The notes below the pieces were generated by a model. It ran no database searches. It was not told the origin of the DNA and worked only from the letters and a program-made list of their open reading frames with translations. Positions 49,646 through 57,901 of a DNA stretch of 64,000 bases are shown here, in pieces. The stretch's first letter is position 1, and every line of letters begins with the position of its first letter. The stretch lies in assembly GCA_052103595.1 (NCBI GenBank), contig JBQEKC010000001.1:310001-374000 (forward strand). The letters are read 5' to 3'. The translations under genes and the position numbers were made by a program. The DNA comes from CAMEGH01 sp052103595. GTDB taxonomy: Bacteria; Patescibacteriota; Saccharimonadia; Saccharimonadales; Saccharimonadaceae.

Positions 49646-51613
49646 CTAGCGCTTTGCACGAATTTCAGAGATAAGGTCGCGCAAGTCGGCAGCTTTTTCA
49701 AACTCAAGGTTCGCACTCGCCAAATTCATTTGTGCTGTTAGATCTTTTTCAAGGCTGTCGTATTCGTCTTTTGGAATTTTCTTTAGGTCGAGTTTCGGCT
49801 TGGTATCTTCTTTTTGCGGAATAATTGCGCGCAAACCTTCATCGATTTCTTTATCGATGCCAGTTGGCGTAATGCCGTGCTCGGTATTGTAAGCTTCCTG
49901 AATATCGCGGCGGCGATTTGTTTCATCAATGGCTGCCTTCATGCTGCGCGTCATCACATCACCGTACATAATCACGCGGCCTTCCACGTGCCGAGCGGCG
50001 CGCCCAATTGTTTGCACGAGCGCACTTTCACTGCGCAGAAAGCCTTCTTTGTCGGCGTCCATAATCGCCACCAAACTTACTTCTGGCAGGTCGAGCCCTT
50101 CGCGCAACAAGTTAATTCCCACCAGCACGTCGTACGTTCCCATGCGCAAATCACGCAAAATATCACCGCGTTCGAGCGTATCAACTTCGCTGTGAATATA
50201 GGCGGTTTTAATATTGATATCGAGCAAATGCTGGCTTAAATCTTCGGCCATACGCTTCGTTAAGGTTGTTACTAGCACGCGCTGACCTTTTTGAATCGTT
50301 TCGCGAATTTCGTCGATAAGATCATCAACCTGGCCATCAACCGGTCGCACTTCAACCGGCGGATCAAGCAAGCCAGTTGGGCGAATCACCTGCTGAGCTG
50401 GCTCAGGGCTATGCGTAAGTTCGTACTCGCCAGGTGTCGCTGAAACGTAAATCGCTTGATTAATGTGCTTATAAAATTCTTCAAACTTAAGCGGGCGGTT
50501 GTCGAGCGCGCTCGGCAAACGAAAGCCATGTTCAACCAACATTTCTTTACGTGCACGGTCGCCGTTATACATCCCGCGCACTTGTGGTAATGTCATGTGG
50601 CTTTCGTCCACCAATAGCAGCCAATCATCTGGGAAATAATCGATCAGTGTTGCCGGCTGCTCGCCTGGTTCACGGTTGCTCAAGTAGCGGCTATAGTTTT
50701 CGATCCCCTTCACAAAACCAGTTTCTTCCAGCATTTCAAGGTCGTACTTGGTACGCTGACTCAGGCGTTGCGCTTCAAGCAACTTGTTATTTTTCTCGAA
50801 CCACTCGACACGCTCTTCATATTCTTTTCGAATCCCTTCGATCGCATGTGTTATACGCTCCTTTGGCGTCGCATAGTGGCTGCTTGGGAAAATAGTAATT
50901 GCCGCCGGCTCGCCCAAAATCTCGCCCGTCAGTGGATTAATCCTCGTAATGCGATCAACCTCATCGCCAAAAAATTCGATACGGTAGCCTGTATCCATGC
51001 CAGCCGGAAAGACGTCAACCACATCGCCCTTCACGCGGAAGGTACCGCGGTCAAAATCGATATCGTTGCGCTGATATTGGATGTCGGTCAGCAAGCGTAC
51101 AAATTTATCTTGCTGGCGGCGCTCGCCTTTTTTGATTTCGATTGACATTTCGGTGTACGTATCAGGCGAACCGATGCCGTAAATACAGCTCACACTTGCA
51201 ACAATAATTGTGTCGCGGCGCGTCAACAATGCGGTCGTAGCAGCGTGGCGCAAACGGTCGATTTCGTCGTTGATTTTGCTGTCTTTTTCGATGTAGGTAT
51301 CGCTGCTGGCGATGTAGGCTTCTGGCTGATAATAATCAAAGTAGCTCACAAAATAATGCACTTCGTTATCCGGGAAAAACGCTTTAAATTCGCTATACAG
51401 CTGAGCGGCCAACGTTTTGTTATGCGCCAGCACCAATGTTGGCACTTGACGATCGGCAATAATATTTGCCATCGTAAAGGTTTTTCCGCTCCCGGTTACG
51501 CCAAGAAGCGTCTGTTCGCGCTCGCCACTATCAAGCCCACCGATCAATTGCTTGATAGCAGTTGGCTGGTCGCCCGTTGGCTGATATTTTGTGGCTAGTT
51601 TGAACGCACTCAT
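49646..51613 (-). CDS. uvrB: Excinuclease ABC subunit B
   Basis: The 655-residue nucleotide excision repair helicase has Walker A LGVTGSGKTFTMAN (about residues 38-51), the damage-binding beta-hairpin region YYQPEAYIASSDTYIEKDS, DEXX-box VDESHMTLPQ, and the C-terminal UVR motif LASANLEFEKAADLRDLI that contacts UvrC. Length is normal. TGG TAAAAT (51620-51628) ends 6 nt before the ATG, so the mRNA is probably leaderless. Confidence 0.95.
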   Translation of the reverse strand: MSAFKLATKYQPTGDQPTAIKQLIGGLDSGEREQTLLGVTGSGKTFTMANIIADRQVPTLVLAHNKTLAAQLYSEFKAFFPDNEVHYFVSYFDYYQPEAYIASSDTYIEKDSKINDEIDRLRHAATTALLTRRDTIIVASVSCIYGIGSPDTYTEMSIEIKKGERRQQDKFVRLLTDIQYQRNDIDFDRGTFRVKGDVVDVFPAGMDTGYRIEFFGDEVDRITRINPLTGEILGEPAAITIFPSSHYATPKERITHAIEGIRKEYEERVEWFEKNNKLLEAQRLSQRTKYDLEMLEETGFVKGIENYSRYLSNREPGEQPATLIDYFPDDWLLLVDESHMTLPQVRGMYNGDRARKEMLVEHGFRLPSALDNRPLKFEEFYKHINQAIYVSATPGEYELTHSPEPAQQVIRPTGLLDPPVEVRPVDGQVDDLIDEIRETIQKGQRVLVTTLTKRMAEDLSQHLLDINIKTAYIHSEVDTLERGDILRDLRMGTYDVLVGINLLREGLDLPEVSLVAIMDADKEGFLRSESALVQTIGRAARHVEGRVIMYGDVMTRSMKAAIDETNRRRDIQEAYNTEHGITPTGIDKEIDEGLRAIIPQKEDTKPKLDLKKIPKDEYDSLEKDLTAQMNLASANLEFEKAADLRDLISEIRAKR

Positions 51614-51619
51614 CCCTAT

Positions 51620-51688
51620 ATTTTACCACATTTTTGTAGAAAAATCTCTCTGGGGCGGCTTTTCCTTCAGTGGTTTTTCTGCTATAAT
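51620..51688. promoter_or_regulatory. Divergent promoters of uvrB and the LOG gene
   Basis: Minus strand TGG TAAAAT (51620-51628), ATG at 51613. Plus strand TGC TATAAT (51680-51688), ATG at 51699 after 10 nt. Confidence 0.6.
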
Positions 51689-51698
51689 CATAAGCAAT

Positions 51699-52391
51699 AT
51701 GAAACCAAAAATAGACACACAATCAGAAGCACCACTTTGCGCGCCACGCGAAATTCTCCTTCAGTCGGCAATGTTCCGTCTTGGCAATATCGAAAAGCAA
51801 ATCCAAGCAGGCTACAACGTTATTCACCAACAGCACAAAACGGTGACGATATTTGGTTCTGCACGTTTGCCTGAAACAAGCGAATACTACAAAGCGGCAC
51901 GCGCCGTTGCTCGCCAGCTTGCCAAGCATAATTACTCAGTAATTTCTGGTGGCGGACACGGCATTATGGAGGCTGCTAATCGCGGCGCATACGAGGCGGG
52001 CGGTAGCTCGGTTGGCTTTAATATTACCTTGCCACACGAACAAAGCTTGAACGACTACACCACCGAGTCATTTGCATTTACCCATTTTGCGCCGCGCAAG
52101 ATCGTTATGACGCTCTACGCCGATGCTTACATTTATTTTCCTGGTGGTTTTGGTACGCTCGATGAATTATCTGAGATCTTAACGCTCATTCAAACAGGTA
52201 AGACGGTCAAGGCCCCTGTTATTCTCTTTGGTTCAAAATTCTGGGGACCATTTGACGAATTCGTCAAGAAAGAACTTCGCGACGACGAACACCTTATTTC
52301 CCCTGGTGACGAGCACCTTTACACGATTACCGATGACGTCGAAGAAGTAATTGAGCTTGTGCGCGCTAATCGCACCTACTGTGATCACTAA
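51699..52391 (+). CDS. LOG-family protein (putative nucleotide phosphoribohydrolase)
   Basis: The 230-residue Rossmann-like protein has SGGGHGIMEAANRGAYEAGG (about residues 83-102) and FPGGFGTLDELSEILTLIQTGK (about 147-168), the PGGxGTxxE-type LOG signature in which the E is offset here. LOG proteins release free bases from nucleoside monophosphates, as in cytokinin activation; bacterial roles vary. The start is 10 nt after a TGC TATAAT box with no Shine-Dalgarno. Confidence 0.85.
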   Translation: MKPKIDTQSEAPLCAPREILLQSAMFRLGNIEKQIQAGYNVIHQQHKTVTIFGSARLPETSEYYKAARAVARQLAKHNYSVISGGGHGIMEAANRGAYEAGGSSVGFNITLPHEQSLNDYTTESFAFTHFAPRKIVMTLYADAYIYFPGGFGTLDELSEILTLIQTGKTVKAPVILFGSKFWGPFDEFVKKELRDDEHLISPGDEHLYTITDDVEEVIELVRANRTYCDH

Positions 52392-52416
52392 AATAGCTAT
52401 AGTTAGTTATAGTGAT
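52384..52416. repeat. Inverted repeat between the LOG gene and a convergent unknown gene
   Basis: ATCACTA (52384-52390) pairs with TAGTGAT (52410-52416); both stop codons lie in or beside it. There is no T-tract, so terminator activity is doubtful. Confidence 0.4.
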
Positions 52417-52853
52417 GCAAGCAGTCGCGCTGCCACACGATTGCGGTCGCCGGCTGCTTTTTCGTAGCGCCGTTTTAGCTCTGTAAGTAGCGCTGTTTGC
52501 ATATGCTGCAAAGAACGTTGTGATAGAGACGCACCATTTGCTTCGTCATCTAAAAGATCTTTTTGGTTAAACGAAAGAACCGTCCCCTGCACCGTCATGC
52601 CAATACGTAAGGCAGCCCCCCTTGAGGGCAACTTTTTTGCCTGGGATCGCAGTGCATTATACAGCTCAAGCGCTGTACTATCGTTGCTATCAAGTCCAAG
52701 TTCACGCGCAGTAGTGTGTGCTGCCTCAAGTAGTTCACCCACAAGCCGCACGTCAACGCCAGATTGCCCAGTTGCCGCTTCCAGCTGTTCGATCGTTTGC
52801 AAAAAAAGCACATCGCGCGAACGTCCCAATAATACCGCAAGCGAACGCGCCAC
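52407..52853 (-). CDS. Hypothetical protein, 148 aa
   Basis: A soluble, mostly helical protein (begins MARSLAVLLGRSRDVLFLQTIEQLEAATG) with no recognised motif. The GTG start lies 2 nt after the pfkB stop with GGGAG about 10 nt upstream, so it is the last gene of the sugar-phosphate operon. Two helical halves flank a short beta-like stretch GAALRIGMTVQGTVLSFN (about residues 82-99). The function cannot be inferred from the sequence. Confidence 0.65.
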   Translation of the reverse strand: MARSLAVLLGRSRDVLFLQTIEQLEAATGQSGVDVRLVGELLEAAHTTARELGLDSNDSTALELYNALRSQAKKLPSRGAALRIGMTVQGTVLSFNQKDLLDDEANGASLSQRSLQHMQTALLTELKRRYEKAAGDRNRVAARLLASL

Positions 52854-52855
52854 AG

Positions 52856-53824
52856 CTACAGCTCCCGCTCTTTCAGTGGCATGTTGTGTAATTGTGCATT
52901 TTGGTGAAGAATACCCGTTTTTGCACCAATTTTAGTGACAACCGACGTTGAATTTGCACTGGCAAAAATAACCGACTCGCGCAAACTTTTCCCCATCGCC
53001 CATTGACTTAAAAAGCCTGAGCCAAACGCATCACCCGCGCCGGTTCGGTCGACGGATGGAATGTCCTCATATAGTCCAGCTTCGACAATCGTCTTGCCGT
53101 CAGATGCAAGCACGCCATTTGTGCCATCACTAATAATTACCACTGGCACAAATCGCAGTAATTTGCGTACCATCTCTTCGCTTGATTCGCCATCAACCAG
53201 CATGGCGGCCTCCTCTTTGTTTACCAACAGCACTTCAACGTCTTCAAGTAGCGATTTGAGCTGTTTGGTTTGCTTCAATTCCCCTTTTCCTGGATTAAAG
53301 CAAATTTTCATGCCAAGTTCATGTGCTTGGTGGAATATAGTATTAAGAATATCCATGTTACCCGCTAAGCTTGAAACATACAGCCAGTCCGCTCTTGCCT
53401 GTGCGATTTGGAACTGATTCACGTGATAATGCGTACTCGCGCCGCGGTATGTTAAGATGGTTCGCTCACCATTTGGCGCTAACAATAGCACCGAATAACC
53501 GGTTTTATACTTTTCAGAGTAGGTCACCCAGCCCGTATCAACACCTTCTTGGTCAAGATCCGCCATCACTGCATCGCCAGCCGGATCGCGACCAACCGCC
53601 CCCATAAACACCGAACGAAGCCCTTGACGAGCAAACGTCACAGCTGCATTTGTAGCGCCGCCGCCGGTGCTAAAATGAATATTATTCACATCAGCTTTTG
53701 ACCCAAGTTCAAGCTGCATAAAACATTCGTGCGGATTTTTACACACTGGCGCGAACTCGTCACTATGGCTTAAAAATACATCCTGAATGGCCGCACCAAT
53801 TGAAAGCACTGTTGTCTGGCTCAT
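52856..53824 (-). CDS. PfkB-family carbohydrate kinase
   Basis: The 322-residue ribokinase-fold enzyme has the N-terminal GGGATNAAVTFARQG (about residues 53-67, substrate lid side) and the C-terminal DRTGAGDAFGSGFLSQW with the catalytic aspartate. It phosphorylates a sugar or sugar phosphate; ribose, adenosine and fructose-6-phosphate are all candidates. Lying directly after aldolase with a TAATG overlap makes a sugar-phosphate substrate plausible but unproven. Confidence 0.85.
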   Translation of the reverse strand: MSQTTVLSIGAAIQDVFLSHSDEFAPVCKNPHECFMQLELGSKADVNNIHFSTGGGATNAAVTFARQGLRSVFMGAVGRDPAGDAVMADLDQEGVDTGWVTYSEKYKTGYSVLLLAPNGERTILTYRGASTHYHVNQFQIAQARADWLYVSSLAGNMDILNTIFHQAHELGMKICFNPGKGELKQTKQLKSLLEDVEVLLVNKEEAAMLVDGESSEEMVRKLLRFVPVVIISDGTNGVLASDGKTIVEAGLYEDIPSVDRTGAGDAFGSGFLSQWAMGKSLRESVIFASANSTSVVTKIGAKTGILHQNAQLHNMPLKEREL

Positions 53825-54741
53825 TACAACACCGCCTTTCCAGCGCTGCCAAATGCCTGGATTTTTTCTTCCACAACTTTTTGCACTTCGCCGTACACTT
53901 GCGGCATTAATTTCACAATCGCATATTCATCAGGGTTTTCTTGCAAGACTTTTTCAAGCGTCGTGCGGAAGACGTAGCGCATATCACTATTGATATTAAT
54001 TTTACTCACGCCAATGCGCGCCGCTTCTTCAAAGTAATGCAGCGGTGTGCCTGAACCGCCATGCAAACTAATGTGCGCCCACGCCGGAACTGCATCGTTA
54101 ATCCGCCCAAGCAACTCAAGGTCAAGCTCTTTTGGCACCGCGTACTTCCCATGCAAATTACCAATAGCCGCTGCAAACGTATCAATCCCCGTCGCCTCAA
54201 TAAACGCCGTAGCGCCTTCTGGCGTCGAGAAGGTCTTTTTGATTTCTTCGTAGTCGATATCCGTGTTATGTACATTCGAACTGCCGCCAAAATAGTGCGG
54301 TTCGCTCTCTACCAGCGCGCCAGTGAATTTGGCATACTCTACAACTTCTTTGGTTTTGGCGATAATTTCTTCTTCACTCGCATCGTGATTTGCCTGCGAA
54401 ATATCAATATGAATAAATTCATACCCAGCATCAATGGCGCGTTTGCAATCTTGTACGCTTGGGCTGTGATCGAGGTTGATATACATTTCGATGCCGTATT
54501 CTGCTTTGTAATTATCGACTAAATTGCGCACGTTCTCGAGACCGAGTGCTTTTACCTCACCTGCACTCACTTCTACCAGCACTGGTGATTGTAGCTTTTG
54601 CGCAGCCTTCGCCACCGCAATCAGCGTCTCTTGGTTGTCGATATTAAACGCGCCAACAGCAAAATGCTGCGCCTTAGCACGCTGATACAAGTGCCGTGCA
54701 CGTGTCGTGTTGTCACGAATCTCCCGAATTGTTAGTCCCAC
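53824..54741 (-). CDS. fba: Class II fructose-bisphosphate aldolase family protein
   Basis: The 305-residue zinc aldolase has INLDHSPSVQDCKRAID (catalytic Asp and zinc His, about residues 91-107), FIHIDISQANHDASEEE, and the C-terminal phosphate-binding LHGGSGTP with ININSDMR. It would cleave fructose-1,6-bisphosphate or a related ketose bisphosphate. The start is GTG at 54741 with AAGGGG 6 nt upstream; an out-of-frame ATG at 54743 opens only MWD. TGC TATACT (54774-54782) supplies an internal promoter. Confidence 0.88.
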   Translation of the reverse strand: MGLTIREIRDNTTRARHLYQRAKAQHFAVGAFNIDNQETLIAVAKAAQKLQSPVLVEVSAGEVKALGLENVRNLVDNYKAEYGIEMYINLDHSPSVQDCKRAIDAGYEFIHIDISQANHDASEEEIIAKTKEVVEYAKFTGALVESEPHYFGGSSNVHNTDIDYEEIKKTFSTPEGATAFIEATGIDTFAAAIGNLHGKYAVPKELDLELLGRINDAVPAWAHISLHGGSGTPLHYFEEAARIGVSKININSDMRYVFRTTLEKVLQENPDEYAIVKLMPQVYGEVQKVVEEKIQAFGSAGKAVL

Positions 54742-54773
54742 ATTGTTCCCCTTTTGTTATTCTACTTGTGCTT

Positions 54774-54782
54774 AGTATAGCA
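54774..54782 (-). promoter_or_regulatory. Internal promoter before fba
   Basis: TGC TATACT on the minus strand; the predicted start is near 54767 with a leader of about 26 nt. Confidence 0.6.
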
Positions 54783-54808
54783 GTTTTGGCGCATTCGTGC
54801 AGGCGTGT

Positions 54809-55798
54809 TTACTGGTGATACTTTGGTACGCGCTGTACGAAGCTAGCGATTTTTGGCGCCATTTTTTCGGCCGTTAAGCCGAAGTGGTCAAGCAATTCTG
54901 CCGCCGAGCCACTTTCACCAAAACGATCATGCACGCCAAGTCGTTTTAATGGCGTCGGCAATTCTTCCGCTAGCAGTTCGGCAATTGCACCGCCAAAGCC
55001 TGCGGCAATCTGCGCTTCTTCTGCTGTTACGACGCGGCCGGTTTTCTTCACGCTCGCTAAAATCGTATCGGTATCAAGTGGCTTGATAGTTGGCACATGC
55101 ACGACCTCACACTGAACACCTTTGTCAGCCAGCTTTGCCGCTGCCAGTAATAATTGCGCCGTCATCGTACCAGTGCCCAGTAGCGTCGCGTCGTAACCTT
55201 CGCGCACCACATATGCCTTGCCAATTGTAAATGGCGCGTTTTTATCGCTAAAAATTGGCGATTTGTCACGCGCTAAACGCAGGTAACTTGGCTGCTTGGT
55301 TTTAGCAACTGCCAGTGTCGCTTTTTCTGCCTCAATCGCATCGCCCGGTGCAATTACCGCCATGTTTGGCAATGAACGCATGAGTGCAATATCTTCAAGC
55401 ATCTGGTGCGTGGCGCCGTCTGGGCCAACATTTAGCCCAGCGTGACTACCAACGATTTTCACCGGCATATCATTTAAGCAAATTGTCGTGCGGATTTGCT
55501 CCCAGTTACGCCCCGGGCTAAACGCCGCATAGCTGCCTGCAAACGGAATTTTACCCGCTCGCGCCATGCCGCTCGCCACGGTAACCAAATTTTGCTCGGC
55601 CACGCCCATCTGCACAAACCGCTCCGGAAAGGTGTCGGCAAATGCACGCATCTGCACACTATCGGTAAGATCAGCGCACAACGCCACGACGTTTTCGTCT
55701 TCCTCGCCAGCGCGTTTTAATCCGCGACCAAACCCTGTGCGTGTCGCTTCCATGTCAGATTTTCCGTGCCAAAACGCTTCTTGAATACGGTACTGCAT
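54809..55798 (-). CDS. tktB: Transketolase, C-terminal subunit
   Basis: The 329-residue subunit carries the pyrimidine-binding and C-terminal domains: MGVAEQNLVTVASGMARAGKIPF (about residues 61-83), FAGSYAAFSPGRNWEQIR and the GVHDRFGESGSAAELLDHFGL end. With the N-terminal subunit it forms a functional thiamine-diphosphate transketolase. It starts on the TAATG overlap with tktN. Split transketolases are known in archaea and several bacteria, so this is not a broken gene. Confidence 0.92.
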   Translation of the reverse strand: MQYRIQEAFWHGKSDMEATRTGFGRGLKRAGEEDENVVALCADLTDSVQMRAFADTFPERFVQMGVAEQNLVTVASGMARAGKIPFAGSYAAFSPGRNWEQIRTTICLNDMPVKIVGSHAGLNVGPDGATHQMLEDIALMRSLPNMAVIAPGDAIEAEKATLAVAKTKQPSYLRLARDKSPIFSDKNAPFTIGKAYVVREGYDATLLGTGTMTAQLLLAAAKLADKGVQCEVVHVPTIKPLDTDTILASVKKTGRVVTAEEAQIAAGFGGAIAELLAEELPTPLKRLGVHDRFGESGSAAELLDHFGLTAEKMAPKIASFVQRVPKYHQ

Positions 55799-56652
55799 TA
55801 TTCACCTACCTCTATTTTTCCGCCCAGCGTGCGCAGTTTTTGGAGTGCTTCTTTGGCTTGCTCGTGGTTTGGCGGCGTACCGTGCCACTTGTAATCATAT
55901 TCCATAAAATCAACGCCTTTGCCAGGAATTGTATGCGTGATAATCACGCTCGGACGGTTAGTAATAGAGCGCGCCATACTGGCCGCATCAATAATACTTT
56001 CGATATTATGCCCATCAATTTCTTGCACATGCCAACCAAAACTCTCCCACTTGCCACGCAAATCTTCTAGCGGCATAATCATTTCGGTCGAGCCATCAAT
56101 CTGAATATTATTGCGGTCAATAAACGCCACCAACTGACTGAGTTTATACTTGCCCGCAAACATGGCAGCTTCCCAAATGTTACCTTCGTTCAGCTCACCG
56201 TCGCCCATCACCGCATAGACAAATCTCTGCAAGTTTTTATCAAGATACTGCAATGTGTACGCAATGCCCGACGCCTGGCTCAACCCACAACCAAGCGGCC
56301 CGCTGGTCGTTTCTAACCCGGGCAGCAATTTTCGCTCTGGGTGACCCTGCAACCTGCTACCAAGTTTTCGCAGACTCGCAAGTTCTGCTTTTGGGAAAAA
56401 CCCCGCTTCGGCCATGGCGGCATATTGCACAGGCACGGTATGGCCATTGCTTAAAATCATATAGTCGCGCTCGTTCCATTCCGGGTTTTGCGAGTCGTAT
56501 TTTAAAATCGAGAAGTACAGCGCCGCAAACAAATCGCTCATCCCAAGTGGACCAGCGCTATGGCCGCTGCCAGCTTTTTCGAGCATCGAAATAATATCCT
56601 GTCGAATGACATTTGCTTTTTTCTCAATTTCAGCCACACCCAATTGCTGCAT
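55798..56652 (-). CDS. tktA: Transketolase, N-terminal subunit
   Basis: The 284-residue thiamine-diphosphate-binding half has SGHSAGPLGMSDLFAALYFSIL (about residues 29-50), LSNGHTVPVQYA, and the cofactor motif MGDGELNEGNIWEAAMFAGKYKLSQLVAFIDRNNIQ (GDG-x-N type, about residues 148-183). It moves two-carbon units in the non-oxidative pentose phosphate pathway. Its start is 1 nt from the rpe stop (TAAATG). Confidence 0.93.
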   Translation of the reverse strand: MQQLGVAEIEKKANVIRQDIISMLEKAGSGHSAGPLGMSDLFAALYFSILKYDSQNPEWNERDYMILSNGHTVPVQYAAMAEAGFFPKAELASLRKLGSRLQGHPERKLLPGLETTSGPLGCGLSQASGIAYTLQYLDKNLQRFVYAVMGDGELNEGNIWEAAMFAGKYKLSQLVAFIDRNNIQIDGSTEMIMPLEDLRGKWESFGWHVQEIDGHNIESIIDAASMARSITNRPSVIITHTIPGKGVDFMEYDYKWHGTPPNHEQAKEALQKLRTLGGKIEVGE

Positions 56653-57297
56653 TTACAAAACGCCGTGCTTGTTAATTTCAAATGAAAGTTGCTTATACGC
56701 TTGCGCTGGATCAGCCGCACGCTGAATAAAGCCGCCCGTGTTGAGCACATTCACCCCACCCTGCGTGAGCGTGTAGGCGTTATCAACATTAACGCCACCA
56801 TCCCAACCAATTTCAGCTGCAGAATTAATCCTCTTCACCAAACGAACTTTTTCAAGCTGCATCAAGCTCGCTGTGCCGCCGTATTTACCAAGTTCGCCAG
56901 TAAAAATCATGACGTGGTCGGCTAAATGAATCAAATCAGACACCTCAACCGGCACGGTTGGGCGAAGCAAGGCCAAGCCAGCTTTAATGTTGTACTGCTT
57001 GAGCGTATTCATTGCCGCAGCGATATCGCCTTCCGCCTCGGCATGAAGAATAACCATGTGCGGCTTTAGTTGGATCAATGACGCTAAATATTCTTCAGGA
57101 CGCTGTACCATGGCGTGGATATCCGCTTTTACGCCTTCTGGCCACCATAGTTCTTGCGCACTGACGGTAAAGGTTGGCGCAAATTCGCCGTCGCTGATAT
57201 CGATATGAAGACGCTGCGTAAAGGGCTGCACCTTTTCAACCTGTGTTTTATATAATTCGGCAGTTTCTGCCAATACTGCTGGGACAATTACACTCAT
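56653..57297 (-). CDS. rpe: Ribulose-phosphate 3-epimerase
   Basis: The 214-residue TIM-barrel enzyme interconverts ribulose-5- and xylulose-5-phosphate. Family motifs are RLHIDISDGEFAPTFT (about residues 29-44, metal-binding His/Asp), ADIHAMVQRPEEYL, HAEAEGD, and EIGWDGGVNVDNAYTLTQGGVNVLNTGGFI near the end. A second metal histidine stretch is divergent from textbook Rpe (ILHAEAEG), so a related epimerase activity is possible. It is coupled to rpiB by TAATG. Confidence 0.85.
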   Translation of the reverse strand: MSVIVPAVLAETAELYKTQVEKVQPFTQRLHIDISDGEFAPTFTVSAQELWWPEGVKADIHAMVQRPEEYLASLIQLKPHMVILHAEAEGDIAAAMNTLKQYNIKAGLALLRPTVPVEVSDLIHLADHVMIFTGELGKYGGTASLMQLEKVRLVKRINSAAEIGWDGGVNVDNAYTLTQGGVNVLNTGGFIQRAADPAQAYKQLSFEINKHGVL

Positions 57298-57752
57298 TAC
57301 GCCACCTCATCAATCTGTGCATTACGTCGTCGAAAACGTGGCGCATTCGCAAATGGTGTTTCAAGCCACGTATCGACAATTTTTTTCCATTCCTGAGAAT
57401 CTTTTTCTAAGATCCGAGCCGGCAAGCACAACACGTTACTATCGTTGTCGTTGCGCGTCATTTTTGCTTCGTGCTCGTCCCAAATCACACTGGCGCGAAT
57501 GCCACGAAACCGGTTGGCTGCCATACACATACCTTGGCCGCCACCACACAGCAAGATTGCTCGTGGGTCGTCTTTTTCTTCTTCGCCAAGTACTTTTAAT
57601 GCCGCCATTTGCGCAAATTCTGGGAAGTCATCATCAGGATGTGGTGCTTTTGGACTCACATCTACAACCTCATAGCCGCGCTTTGCGAGATATATATGCA
57701 CCGCTTCCTTCAATTGATAGCCATTATGATCAGCTCCTAGAAATATCTTCAT
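57297..57752 (-). CDS. rpiB: Ribose-5-phosphate isomerase B (RpiB/LacAB family)
   Basis: The 151-residue enzyme interconverts ribose-5- and ribulose-5-phosphate. It has the N-terminal IFLGADHNGYQLKE (residues 3-16), DVSPKAPHPDDDFPEFAQMAA, LCGGGQGMCMAANRFRGIRA (active-site Cys region) and NDNDSNVLCLPARIL. It is the first gene of the rpiB-rpe-tktN-tktC-fba-pfkB operon. TATACT (57760-57765) ends 7 nt before the ATG, so the mRNA is likely leaderless. Confidence 0.92.
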   Translation of the reverse strand: MKIFLGADHNGYQLKEAVHIYLAKRGYEVVDVSPKAPHPDDDFPEFAQMAALKVLGEEEKDDPRAILLCGGGQGMCMAANRFRGIRASVIWDEHEAKMTRNDNDSNVLCLPARILEKDSQEWKKIVDTWLETPFANAPRFRRRNAQIDEVA

Positions 57753-57759
57753 AGTAGTA

Positions 57760-57788
57760 AGTATAAGCGGATTGAGTGGTTATTGCAA
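57760..57788 (-). promoter_or_regulatory. rpiB promoter (leaderless)
   Basis: TTGCAA (57783-57788), 17-nt spacer, TATACT (57760-57765) on the minus strand; 7 nt to the ATG. Confidence 0.65.
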
Positions 57789-57795
57789 TCAATAG

Positions 57796-57824
57796 TTGAC
57801 ATTTTATACGAGTGATGCTAAAAT
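57796..57824 (+). promoter_or_regulatory. Strong promoter of the 174-aa membrane gene
   Basis: TTGACA (57796-57801), 17-nt spacer, TAAAAT (57819-57824) with a TGC extension. A leader hairpin TAAGGTGC/GCACCTTA (57862-57869 with 57878-57885) precedes the gene. Confidence 0.8.
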
Positions 57825-57901
57825 ATACTTGTCCTAAGACATCTCTTTGATTGTATCAACGTAAGGTGCTTATGACGGCACCTTAGAAAGCGAGCAGTAT
57901 C

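Noticed and set aside
48575..49674. Several plus-strand open frames opposite the protease-like gene and uvrB.
   Set aside because: They lack Shine-Dalgarno or promoter signals and show Cys/His/Arg-rich antisense composition; they are shadows of the coding strand.
54809..56652. Transketolase in two pieces suggested a frameshifted pseudogene.
   Set aside because: The halves split at the normal domain boundary, each has a start, and they join by TAATG; split transketolases are known.
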